49,574 bases of DNA from DUTS01 sp050951605 (GTDB lineage Bacteria; Bacillota; Peptococcia; DRI-13; DTU073), in the NCBI GenBank assembly GCA_050951605.1, contig JBMNJJ010000008.1:1-49574 (forward strand), read 5' to 3'. The notes under the pieces were generated by a model, which worked only from the letters and a program-made list of their open reading frames with translations, searched no databases and had not been told where the DNA came from. Position 1 is the first letter of the stretch; each line of letters opens with the position of its first letter. Position numbers and translations under genes: made by a program. Shown here in pieces: positions 7,828-15,072 of this stretch.

Positions 7828-8439
7828 GTGGAAAAAATAAAGTTTAAAATTAAACAACATATTTATGCTAGTTGGTGGATTTATTTATTGGTAGGTTCTT
7901 GTTTTTTGCTGGGACTTTTTTTTGGTTTTTTAGGCATGACTTCTATGGAACAAAATCAAACCTCTTCCTTAAGTAAACTTTTTGAAGAAGGATTAATTCA
8001 TTTTGAAAAAAACTTTAATTTCTCTACTTCTGCGAGACAAGCCGTTCTTAAAAACACGGTTAATTTAGGTAAAATTTTTTTGATGGGGTTAACCATAGTA
8101 GGCTTACCTTTTGTTTTAGTAATCATTTTTACACGTGGTTTTGTTTTAGGTTTTACGATTGAATTTTTATTACAAGAAAAAGCTTGGAGAGGTGGTGTAT
8201 TAGCTTTATTAGCGGTATTACCTCCAAATTTACTTTCTGTACCAGCGTATATTTTAGGGGCGGTTATAGCCATAAATTTTTCTCTTTATTTAATTAAAGG
8301 TTCAAGTCAAAGAAATATTAAGATGTCACAATGTTTTTTAGAATACTTATTCATAATGTTAAGTTTAACTGTTTTAATGTTGGGTTCGGCTTTAATTGAA
8401 GGGTATTTTTCTCCGATTTTTATTAGATTATTTCAATAA
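7828..8439 (+). CDS. spoIIM: Stage II sporulation protein M
   Basis: The 203-residue protein has the SpoIIM pattern: a first membrane span (WWIYLLVGSCFLLGLFFGF), an extracytoplasmic segment, then four further hydrophobic stretches including IFLMGLTIVGLPFVLVIIF and RGFVLGFTIEFLL. With SpoIID and SpoIIP, SpoIIM forms the mother-cell complex that thins septal peptidoglycan and drives engulfment of the forespore. GTG 7828 follows a strong GGGAGGAGG. Its place between the nudF operon and xerD/deoB matches the Bacillus order. The binding site can be closed by a hairpin (7786-7820). Confidence 0.92.
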   Translation: MEKIKFKIKQHIYASWWIYLLVGSCFLLGLFFGFLGMTSMEQNQTSSLSKLFEEGLIHFEKNFNFSTSARQAVLKNTVNLGKIFLMGLTIVGLPFVLVIIFTRGFVLGFTIEFLLQEKAWRGGVLALLAVLPPNLLSVPAYILGAVIAINFSLYLIKGSSQRNIKMSQCFLEYLFIMLSLTVLMLGSALIEGYFSPIFIRLFQ

Positions 8440-8460
8440 GTAAGGGAGATAATAAAAATC

Positions 8461-8512
8461 TCCTTCCTAGTTCATAATAAAGAATAGAGTTTATGAACTA
8501 GGGAGGATTTTT
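8461..8512 (+). terminator. Terminator-like hairpin whose 3' arm carries the next gene's ribosome binding site
   Basis: TCCTTCCTAGTTCATAA (8461-8477) pairs with TTATGAACTAGGGAGGA (8491-8507): 17 pairs with one G-U and a 13-nt loop. An A-rich tract precedes it and TTTTTT follows, so it has the form of an intrinsic terminator after spoIIM. The 3' arm is also the GGGAGGA binding site for the ATG at 8514. The same structure can therefore stop transcription from spoIIM and hide the start of the next gene. Confidence 0.75.
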
Positions 8513-8513
8513 T

Positions 8514-8876
8514 ATGAAAAAAAGAGAGCAAGACCTGCAAGGAAAGATACCGGAAGGGAAGGACTTTGTACCCACAGAAATGGGTTCAGCACGTTTTGTA
8601 GCATTAGATAGTGAAGGAAGTACTTATAAATATGAAACTGGTCTGACAGAGTATGAACAAGGTTTTCCCGGACCACCTTGGGGTGTGGAACCGAGTATGC
8701 AATTTCTTTGTGATGAGGTTGGTATTGACTTTACAAAGTTTGTTGACTCTTTGGCCGCTAATAAAAAAGAAATGGAAATGGCGCAGGAGTTTGGAGTAAG
8801 TGAGGAGACGATTAAAGGTTTACGTGAGCGTTTTTATAAGGTGGAAGCGATTACAGGGAATTATGGACAGGATTAA
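8514..8876 (+). CDS. Small conserved-looking protein of unknown function
   Basis: I do not recognise this 120-residue protein. It is hydrophilic, with no signal peptide or membrane span, an aromatic/proline-rich centre (GFPGPPWGVEPSMQFLCDEV) and a helical C-terminal half (KEMEMAQEFGVSEETIKGLR) that faintly resembles a helix-turn-helix. The ATG follows GGGAGGA by seven bases, and codon use matches its neighbours, so it is a real gene. It is set off from spoIIM by a terminator-like hairpin and converges with the ferredoxin gene, leaving only six bases between the two stop codons. Its location in a sporulation block suggests, but does not show, a spore-related role. Confidence 0.75.
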   Translation: MKKREQDLQGKIPEGKDFVPTEMGSARFVALDSEGSTYKYETGLTEYEQGFPGPPWGVEPSMQFLCDEVGIDFTKFVDSLAANKKEMEMAQEFGVSEETIKGLRERFYKVEAITGNYGQD

Positions 8877-8882
8877 GGTATT

Positions 8883-9170
8883 TTAAACTACTTGGGTTGG
8901 GGGCACTTTTTCTTTGTTTTTTCGTTCTACCCTGATGGCAGGTTCGGGACAAACTGTTTCACAAAGACCACAGACGATACAACCTTCGATACGTGTTTTT
9001 ACAGCAGGAGTGCCCATAAAGCCAAGTTGTTCTGACCAATAAATAACTTGAGTGGGACATTTTTCGATACATAAACCACAGCCTTTGCAGAGGTCGGGAA
9101 AAATAGTCCAGGTGCCTCGATTGTTTTCTTGTGTTGTTTGTTTCCAATTTCTTATTTGTTCTTTTGGCAA
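8883..9170 (-). CDS. Two-[4Fe-4S] ferredoxin-type protein
   Basis: Two CxxCxxCxxxCP clusters are plain: CKGCGLCIEKCP and CIVCGLCETVCP, the normal arrangement for a 2[4Fe-4S] ferredoxin of 95 residues. It has a 25-residue polar N-terminus and a short basic tail. Such proteins shuttle low-potential electrons, and the PAVKTRIEGC spacing resembles the delta subunit of 2-oxoacid:ferredoxin oxidoreductases, but no partner genes are next to it. The start is TTG 9170, with AAGGAG about eight bases upstream. It is a single-gene unit facing against its neighbours. Confidence 0.85.
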   Translation of the reverse strand: MPKEQIRNWKQTTQENNRGTWTIFPDLCKGCGLCIEKCPTQVIYWSEQLGFMGTPAVKTRIEGCIVCGLCETVCPEPAIRVERKNKEKVPPTQVV

Positions 9171-9273
9171 AAAAACCTCTCCTTTGTAGGGGATTATTTT
9201 ATTTTTAGCTTGACCCCAAAAATATTTTTTTATCCTTCAAGTTGTTACTGTTTTAAATAAAAGTTAAAAAAGG

Positions 9274-9329
9274 AAATCGCCTCGAGCTTGTGGAAATATT
9301 TAAAGTAGTTCTTTAAAAGGTGGCGATTT
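9274..9329 (+). promoter_or_regulatory. Inverted repeat spanning the xerD start region
   Basis: AAATCGCC (9274-9281) is exactly complementary to GGCGATTT (9322-9329), with a 40-nt gap. The right arm overlaps the AAGGTGG binding site and the GTG codon at 9320 and is followed by TTATTTTA. If formed, it would hide the start of xerD. Confidence 0.35.
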
Positions 9330-10222
9330 TTATTTTAGCTGATTGGATTCAAGAATTTTTAATTTATCTACAGGTAGAAAGAGGTTTGGCCGAAAATACG
9401 TTAGTAGCTTATAAACGAGATTTAGAAAAATTCAGTTGCTATTTAAAAGAAAAGGAGAAATTAGATTTAAAGAAAGTTGATAAAAACTTTTTAGCAGGAT
9501 ATTTTTATTTTTTGCATAAAAAAGGAGAATCATCTGCTAGTATAGCTAGACAGTTAGCCTCATTACGTAGTTTTTTTAAATTTCTCTGTCTGGAAGAATA
9601 TTTAGAAACAAACCCTACGGTTTATTTAGAAACACCGAAACTTTCACAAAAATTACCGCGTGTTCTTAGTGAAAATGAAGTTGATAAGCTTTTAGAAACT
9701 CCCCAAGGGATAGGACCTTTGAATTTAAGGGATAAGGCGATGTTAGAATTAATGTATGCTACAGGAATGCGTGTTTCTGAATTAGTTAATCTGACGGTAC
9801 AGCAATTAAACTTAGATTTGGCTTATGTACGTTGTTTAGGTAAGGGCAATAAGGAACGGATTATTCCTTTAGGTTCCCAAGCGGCCAAAAGTCTTAAAGT
9901 TTATTTACAAAAAGGACGTCCACAACTTGTGAAAAACCCCCGGGAAACAGCTCTTTTTGTTAATTTCCATGGTCGAGGTATTACTCGACAAGGCTTTTGG
10001 AAAATTATAAAAAAGCGAGCCAAAGAAGCTGGAATTAATAAGAAAATTACACCACATACTTTACGACATTCTTTTGCTACTCACCTTTTAGCTAATGGAG
10101 CAGATTTACGTTCTGTGCAAGAATTATTAGGACATGCTGATGTTTCAACAACACAAATTTATACCCATTTGACGAAAAATAAGTTGCGGGAAATCTATCT
10201 TCAAACTCATCCTCGTGCTTAA
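9320..10222 (+). CDS. xerD: Tyrosine recombinase XerD
   Basis: The N-terminal SAM-like domain (VERGLAENTLVAYKRDLEKF) and the catalytic domain are complete. Catalytic residues are Arg in TGMRVSELV, Lys in GKGNKERIIPL, His and Arg in HTLRHSFATHLL, His in LGHADVSTTQ and the nucleophile Tyr in QIYTHLTK. XerD with XerC resolves chromosome dimers at dif; 300 residues is standard. The start is uncertain. GTG 9320 is the only canonical codon after the in-frame TAA at 9314, but the AAGGTGG overlaps it. ATT 9332, nine bases further on, is better spaced and would begin with LADWIQEFL, close to the Bacillus start. deoB follows by 17 bp. Confidence 0.93.
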   Translation: MAIFILADWIQEFLIYLQVERGLAENTLVAYKRDLEKFSCYLKEKEKLDLKKVDKNFLAGYFYFLHKKGESSASIARQLASLRSFFKFLCLEEYLETNPTVYLETPKLSQKLPRVLSENEVDKLLETPQGIGPLNLRDKAMLELMYATGMRVSELVNLTVQQLNLDLAYVRCLGKGNKERIIPLGSQAAKSLKVYLQKGRPQLVKNPRETALFVNFHGRGITRQGFWKIIKKRAKEAGINKKITPHTLRHSFATHLLANGADLRSVQELLGHADVSTTQIYTHLTKNKLREIYLQTHPRA

Positions 10223-10239
10223 TTTTGGAGGTAAAATAA

Positions 10240-11421
10240 ATGAAAACTTTATTATTAATCTTGGATAGTGTAGGGATTGGTGCTTTACCTGATGCACATC
10301 TTTATGGTGATGAAGGTTCCAATACATTAGGACATATTGCTGAAGTAGTGAATGGTCTTTATCTTCCTAATTTAGCGAAGCTAGGGTTAGGAAAAATTGT
10401 TTCTATTAAAGGAGTCCCCGCTGACCTTTCTGCTTGGGGTTCTTATGGAATGATGGCCGAAAAGTCATGTGGTAAAGATACGACAACCGGTCATTGGGAG
10501 ATTGCCGGCTTGATAAATAAAACACCTTTGCCTACTTTTCCGCAAGGTTTTCCTCCAGAGTTAATTACTACTTTTGAGCAAGAAATAGGGAGAAGTGTTT
10601 TAGGGAATAAGGTAGCTTCCGGTACGGAAATTATTGCACAGCTGGGAGAAGAACATCTACAAACAGGTTTCCCGATTGTTTATACTTCAGCTGATAGTGT
10701 TTTTCAAATTGCTGCTCATGAGGAGGTTATCCCTTTAGCCGAACTATATGAAATGTGTAAAAAAGCAAGAAGCTTGTTAACGGGAAAATGGGCAGTAGGG
10801 CGAGTTATTGCCAGACCTTTTATAGGGGAACCGAGAAATTTTACACGGACAGCTAATCGACATGACTTTTCTCTGCTTCCTCCTGATTCAACTGTACTTG
10901 ATGCTTTACAGGCAAAAGGAGAAGAAGTAATTGGGGTAGGTAAAATTAAAGATATTTTTGCCGGACAAGGAATCACTCGTAATTTAGCGACGAAAAATAA
11001 TGAGGATGGATTAGATAAAACGATACAAGCTTGGCAGGAATTAAAGAGTGGTTTAGTGTTTACTAATTTAGTAGAGTTTGATTCAAAATATGGACATCGT
11101 AATAATCCTCAAGGATATGCTCAGGCTTTAGAAGCGGTCGATGTACGTTTAGGGAAAATTTTAAATTTAGTTAAGGATGAGGGGCTTTTAATAATCACGG
11201 CAGACCATGGTAATGACCCTACCACAGAAAGTACTGACCATAGTAGGGAATATGTGCCTCTTTTAGTTTATGGTAAAAATGTGTGTAGTAATGTTAACCT
11301 TGGCCGGAGAAAAACTTTTGCCGATATTGCGGTGACTCTAAGTGAATTATATGAACTAGATTATGAATGTCCGGGCGAAAGTTTCCTTGATCTAATTAGA
11401 GAAGGAAGTGAGCAAAAATGA
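10240..11421 (+). CDS. deoB: Phosphopentomutase
   Basis: The 393-residue protein has the metal-binding ends of the alkaline-phosphatase-like phosphopentomutases: LILDSVGIGALPDA at the start and ITADHGNDPTTESTDHSREY near the end, plus CGKDTTTGHWEI with the phosphorylated Thr. It interconverts (deoxy)ribose 1-phosphate and 5-phosphate in nucleoside recycling. The gene (called drm in Bacillus) follows xerD closely, with GGAGG ten bases before the ATG, and overlaps the next gene by four bases (ATGA), so the two are translationally coupled. Full length, no anomalies. Confidence 0.95.
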   Translation: MKTLLLILDSVGIGALPDAHLYGDEGSNTLGHIAEVVNGLYLPNLAKLGLGKIVSIKGVPADLSAWGSYGMMAEKSCGKDTTTGHWEIAGLINKTPLPTFPQGFPPELITTFEQEIGRSVLGNKVASGTEIIAQLGEEHLQTGFPIVYTSADSVFQIAAHEEVIPLAELYEMCKKARSLLTGKWAVGRVIARPFIGEPRNFTRTANRHDFSLLPPDSTVLDALQAKGEEVIGVGKIKDIFAGQGITRNLATKNNEDGLDKTIQAWQELKSGLVFTNLVEFDSKYGHRNNPQGYAQALEAVDVRLGKILNLVKDEGLLIITADHGNDPTTESTDHSREYVPLLVYGKNVCSNVNLGRRKTFADIAVTLSELYELDYECPGESFLDLIREGSEQK

Positions 11422-12755
11422 GAGTAGTAGATTTAATTGTCAAAAAAAGAAAGGGCGAAGTTTTGCAAAAAGCGGAGATTAATACTTTAATTGAAAATTA
11501 TGTACAAGGTAAGATTCCTGATTATCAAATGGCTGCTTTATGTATGGCTATTTATTTTCAGGGTATGAAGAAAACAGAAGTAGCTGATTTAACGCTGGCC
11601 ATGGTGAATTCAGGAGAAAGGATAGATTTGTCCTCATTGCCGGGAATTAAGGTTGATAAACATAGTACGGGAGGAGTAGCTGATACAACTACGTTAATTT
11701 TAAGCCCACTTGTTGCGGCGGCCGATGTTTCTGTAGCTAAAATGTCGGGACGCGGCTTAGGTCATACAGGAGGTACTATTGATAAGTTAGAAAGTATTCC
11801 GGGTTTGCAAACAGCTTTATCGCGGGAAGATTTTATAAAACAAGTTCAGGATATAAAGTTAGCTATAGTTGGGCAGAGCGGAAATCTCGTTCCTGCTGAT
11901 AAAAAAATTTATGCTTTGCGTGATGTCACTGGAACAGTTCCTTCTATACCGTTGATTGCAAGTAGTATTATGAGTAAAAAAATTGCAGCCGGAGCAGATA
12001 AAATAGTTTTAGATGTAAAATTGGGTAGTGGGGCTTTTATGAAAAGTAAAGAGAAAGCTTTTGAGCTAGCGAAGACCATGGTCGAGATAGGAGAAGAGGT
12101 CGGTAGGGAAACGGTAGCTTTTGTTACTAATATGAAACAACCTTTAGGAACAGCAATAGGTAATGCTCTGGAAGTAGAAGAGGCTCTCTTAACTTTACAA
12201 GGAAAAAAGAAAGGACCTCTAAGAGACCTTTGTCTTTATCTTGGTGCTGTTATGCTTATGTTAGCCAGGCGAGTGAAAGAGGTGGAAGAGGGCAAAGTAC
12301 TTTTGGCACATCTTCTTGACTCAGGAGTCGCTTTGGAGAAATTTGCTGAAATGATTCAAAAACAAGGTGGTAACAGTAATGTCGTTAAAGACTTTTCTTT
12401 ATTACCGCAAGCAAGTAACCAATATCAAGTTAAAACGTCTGAGGAAGGATTTGTTGCAGCTATTAACGCGGAGGTCCTTGGACTGGCGGCAATGACTTTA
12501 GGGGCTGGAAGAGAAAATAAAGATTCTTCCATAGATTTATCCGTGGGGATAAAAATTCATGTACGTCAAGGAGATAAAGTTCGGAAAGGTCAACCTCTGT
12601 TCACACTTTATTATAATGACCCCCAAAAATTAGATTCTGCTTTACCTATAATCTCTGAGGCATTACAATTTTCACCTACTCCTCTTGACGTAGAGCCTTT
12701 AATTTATGGTTTAATTACGAAAAAAGGCTGTCAAAATTTAAAATTATCGTTTTAA
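11418..12755 (+). CDS. pdp: Pyrimidine-nucleoside phosphorylase
   Basis: The protein is of the thymidine/pyrimidine-nucleoside phosphorylase family. Its phosphate-binding motif is VDKHSTGGVADTTTLILSPL, followed by KMSGRGLGHTGGTIDKLES. At 445 residues it is nearer to the Bacillus Pdp type (uridine and thymidine) than to thymidine-only DeoA. It releases pentose 1-phosphate, the substrate of the preceding deoB, which explains the four-base overlap. In Bacillus this slot is held by a purine phosphorylase (punA/pupG), so the specificity differs. Its 3' end overlaps by 12 bp the small gene on the other strand. Confidence 0.93.
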   Translation: MRVVDLIVKKRKGEVLQKAEINTLIENYVQGKIPDYQMAALCMAIYFQGMKKTEVADLTLAMVNSGERIDLSSLPGIKVDKHSTGGVADTTTLILSPLVAAADVSVAKMSGRGLGHTGGTIDKLESIPGLQTALSREDFIKQVQDIKLAIVGQSGNLVPADKKIYALRDVTGTVPSIPLIASSIMSKKIAAGADKIVLDVKLGSGAFMKSKEKAFELAKTMVEIGEEVGRETVAFVTNMKQPLGTAIGNALEVEEALLTLQGKKKGPLRDLCLYLGAVMLMLARRVKEVEEGKVLLAHLLDSGVALEKFAEMIQKQGGNSNVVKDFSLLPQASNQYQVKTSEEGFVAAINAEVLGLAAMTLGAGRENKDSSIDLSVGIKIHVRQGDKVRKGQPLFTLYYNDPQKLDSALPIISEALQFSPTPLDVEPLIYGLITKKGCQNLKLSF

Positions 12756-12869
12756 ACGAAGATTTTCTTGATAAAGTTTAATGATAGGAATAATGACAAA
12801 ACCAATTAAAAGATAGAGGGCACTAGCGGCTAGAAACACTGTTAAAATTACGGCAAATATTCTTTCCAA
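12744..12869 (-). CDS. 41-residue single-span membrane protein, unknown
   Basis: On the strand opposite to pdp and dacF, a TTG at 12867-12869 is preceded by GAGAGGTGAT and opens a frame of 41 codons. The product begins MERIFAVILTVFLAASALYL, continues LIGFVIIPIIKL and ends in a basic tail (YQENLRLKR). That is one long hydrophobic span with positive residues on the C-terminal side. The hydrophobicity, the good binding site and the snug fit between two genes suggest it is real. It overlaps the pdp stop by 12 bp. I know no family for it. Confidence 0.5.
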   Translation of the reverse strand: MERIFAVILTVFLAASALYLLIGFVIIPIIKLYQENLRLKR

Positions 12870-12899
12870 AATTATCACCTCTCAGTTTAGTTTTTCTTT

Positions 12900-12928
12900 A
12901 CATACTTTTAACTAAAAAGGGAAAAATT
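12900..12928 (+). promoter_or_regulatory. Possible sigma-F promoter of dacF
   Basis: GGGAAAAATT (12919-12928) fits the sigma-F -10 pattern GGnnAnAnTR at all but the last position. ACATA (12900-12904) is a weak -35 match, and the 14-bp spacing is one or two short of ideal. dacF is sigma-F dependent in Bacillus. Confidence 0.3.
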
Positions 12929-12957
12929 AAACATAAGAATATAGGAGGTGATTGTTT

Positions 12958-14118
12958 TTGTTTTATGGTACGAGAAAGAAATTTTCTTTGTTTCTACTTG
13001 TTTTTTTTCTGTTTATGGTTTTAAAACCCTTTTCCCTTTGGGGAGTGGAATTACCCCTGCAAGCTGAATCGGCGATCCTTGTTGATGCACATAGCGGGAG
13101 GATACTTTATGAAAAAGAGCTTCATAAGAGATTATATCCAGCTAGTATGACTAAATTAATGACTCTTGTTTTGGCTATGGAAGCTTTGGAAGCAGGTAAA
13201 ATAAAAATGGATGATGTAATTATAGTTAGTGATAATGCTGCTTCTTATTATGGGTCACATATATTTCTTGCTCCGGAAGAAAAGTTGACTTTATATGAAT
13301 TATTATTAGGAATTGCCTTAGCTTCAGGGAATGATGCTTCTGTTGCTGTAGCTGAATACATTGCCGGAACTCATGAAGCTTTTGTAGAATTAATGAATAA
13401 AAAGGCAAAAGAAATAGGAATGAAAAACACGCATTTTGTTAATTGTAATGGTTTGCATGACCCAGAGCATTATTCGACTGCTTATGACTTTTCATTATTG
13501 GCGAAACATGCCCTTCGTTTTCCGGATTTGTTGAAGATATGTTCCATAAAACATTATCGTATTCGTACAGAGACAAAAAGACCTTTTCAATATGATAATA
13601 AAAACAAATTACTTTGGTTTTATCCGGGTACAGATGGCTTTAAAACCGGTTGGACAGAAGATGCTCAATATTGTTTTGTTGGTACTTGTCAAAGAGATGG
13701 CTTGAGATTAATTTCGGTGGTAATGGGTGTACCGGTACCCAAAGGTCATTTTTCGGAGACAAAAGTGCTATTTAATTATGGTTTTTCTCAGTTTTCTTTT
13801 AAAGAATTTTATGCTGAAAATGAAGTTGTGGGTGAAGTAAAAGTAGGTAAAGGGGAAGTGAATAAAGTAGCAGTATTTCCTGAAGAAAAAGTTGGCATTA
13901 CTTTGCCACGAGGAGAAGGTACGGATTTAACTACAGAGATAGAGCTAAGATCTTTAATCGATGCTCCGTTAAAAAAAGGAGAAGCTGTAGGATATATATC
14001 GATAGTGAAAAATCGTGAAATACTGTCACGTACTAATTTAATAATTAGGGAAGATGTAACCAAAGGCTCCTTTTGGCAAATGGTGAAGAAAATTTTTAAG
14101 AAAGTAGCCATCTTATAA
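12958..14118 (+). CDS. dacF: Sporulation D-alanyl-D-alanine carboxypeptidase
   Basis: It is a penicillin-binding-protein 5-like carboxypeptidase: SxxK as PASMTKLMTL, SxN as LASGNDAS, KTG as GFKTGWTED, and a C-terminal beta domain with a membrane-associating tail (FWQMVKKIFKKVAIL). A signal peptide is evident (FSLFLLVFFLFMVLKPFSLW). TTG 12958 is the best start, nine bases after AGGAGG (12943-12948); TTG 12952 is too close. DacF trims peptide side chains of spore peptidoglycan and so sets cortex cross-linking. It precedes spoIIAA, as in Bacillus, but a terminator separates the two here. Confidence 0.92.
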   Translation: MFYGTRKKFSLFLLVFFLFMVLKPFSLWGVELPLQAESAILVDAHSGRILYEKELHKRLYPASMTKLMTLVLAMEALEAGKIKMDDVIIVSDNAASYYGSHIFLAPEEKLTLYELLLGIALASGNDASVAVAEYIAGTHEAFVELMNKKAKEIGMKNTHFVNCNGLHDPEHYSTAYDFSLLAKHALRFPDLLKICSIKHYRIRTETKRPFQYDNKNKLLWFYPGTDGFKTGWTEDAQYCFVGTCQRDGLRLISVVMGVPVPKGHFSETKVLFNYGFSQFSFKEFYAENEVVGEVKVGKGEVNKVAVFPEEKVGITLPRGEGTDLTTEIELRSLIDAPLKKGEAVGYISIVKNREILSRTNLIIREDVTKGSFWQMVKKIFKKVAIL

Positions 14119-14124
14119 AAAAAG

Positions 14125-14158
14125 GGCTGGAGCAATCATTTTGCACCAGCCTAATTTT
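14125..14158 (+). terminator. Rho-independent terminator after dacF
   Basis: GGCTGGAGCAA (14125-14135) pairs with TTGCACCAGCC (14141-14151) at ten of eleven positions, with a five-base loop and a T-rich tail. It limits readthrough from dacF into the spoIIA operon. Confidence 0.85.
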
Positions 14159-14182
14159 TAAAAAATAATTCCATAAATTAGC

Positions 14183-14209
14183 AGGAGAAATGTTTTTTAT
14201 AGAGAATAA
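14183..14209 (+). promoter_or_regulatory. Likely sigma-H promoter of the spoIIA operon
   Basis: AGGAGAA (14183-14189) and AGAGAATAA (14201-14209), 11 bp apart, fit the sigma-H pattern AGGAWWT / RnnGAATWW, with the -10 matching fully. The spoIIA operon is sigma-H driven in Bacillus, and the terminator just upstream means a promoter is needed here. Confidence 0.65.
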
Positions 14210-14245
14210 TTAGTTAGTCTGAATTATGTAGGAGGTTTGTAAAAA

Positions 14246-14605
14246 ATGTCTCTTGTTTTACATAGTAAGAAAAATACGCTTATTGTTCGTGTGCTTGGAG
14301 ATTTTGACCTTGTTTCTGCTAACGAAATTAGAGAGAAAATTGATAATAGTCTAGAAGAAACAAGAGCTCGAAATCTTCTACTGGACTTATCAAAAATTAC
14401 GTTTATGGATAGTTCGGGTTTAGGGGTAGTTTTAGGAAGATATCGTCAGATAAAAGCCCATCAAGGTGAGATGATTGTTTGTGGTATTAAACCAGGGCTA
14501 AAAAGAATATTTGAAATCTCCGGAATAATGTCTTTAATGCCTGTGTGTAACACGGAAAAAGAAGCATGGGAATTACTGGATAAAAGGAGTGTTAAGGAGG
14601 CGTGA
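14246..14605 (+). CDS. spoIIAA: Anti-sigma-F factor antagonist
   Basis: This is a 119-residue STAS-domain protein. The regulatory serine lies in FMDSSGLGVVLGRYR, which SpoIIAB phosphorylates and SpoIIE dephosphorylates. In its unphosphorylated form it displaces SpoIIAB from sigma-F in the forespore. The ATG follows AGGAGG with ten-base spacing. The gene opens the spoIIAA-spoIIAB-sigF operon, and its stop lies two bases before the spoIIAB start. Length and sequence are normal. Confidence 0.96.
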   Translation: MSLVLHSKKNTLIVRVLGDFDLVSANEIREKIDNSLEETRARNLLLDLSKITFMDSSGLGVVLGRYRQIKAHQGEMIVCGIKPGLKRIFEISGIMSLMPVCNTEKEAWELLDKRSVKEA

Positions 14606-14607
14606 AA

Positions 14608-15060
14608 ATGGATAAAATAGTAAATAATAAAATAAAACTAGAACTTCTAAGTAAAGGCGAAAATGTGGCTTTAGCGCGCATAACTGTTGCCGCTCTTGTT
14701 TCACATTTAGAAATAACTTTAAGTGAGTTAGAAGAAATAAAAGTTGCTGTTTCGGAAGCGGTATCAAATGCCATTCTTCATGGTTACCAAAACAAACCTG
14801 ATGGGATTGTAACTATAATCGGAGTGCTTAAGGATAATACTCTTGCTTTAGAAATAATTGATCAAGGGGTAGGGATTTCAAATATCGAAAAGGCGATGGA
14901 GCCGGCATATTCTACTGACCCGGAACGAACAGGATTAGGTTTTGTTTTTATGCAGTCGTTTATGGATGAAGTTAAGGTAGAGTCACAAGTTAACCAAGGT
15001 ACTAAGGTTATTTTAGTTAAGCATATAAGCACAGATTTAAAAAATACAGCTGTTTCATAA
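14608..15060 (+). CDS. spoIIAB: Anti-sigma-F factor / SpoIIAA kinase
   Basis: It is a GHKL-type kinase of 150 residues. The N box is EAVSNAILHGYQ, the first G box IIDQGVGI, and the second ERTGLGFVFMQSFMD. SpoIIAB holds sigma-F inactive with ATP and phosphorylates SpoIIAA. ATG 14608 is seven bases after AAGGAGG (14594-14600); GTG 14602 in the same frame is too near that site. The neighbours are spoIIAA, two bases upstream, and sigF, 12 bp downstream. Confidence 0.95.
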   Translation: MDKIVNNKIKLELLSKGENVALARITVAALVSHLEITLSELEEIKVAVSEAVSNAILHGYQNKPDGIVTIIGVLKDNTLALEIIDQGVGISNIEKAMEPAYSTDPERTGLGFVFMQSFMDEVKVESQVNQGTKVILVKHISTDLKNTAVS

Positions 15061-15072
15061 GAGGGAGCCTCA

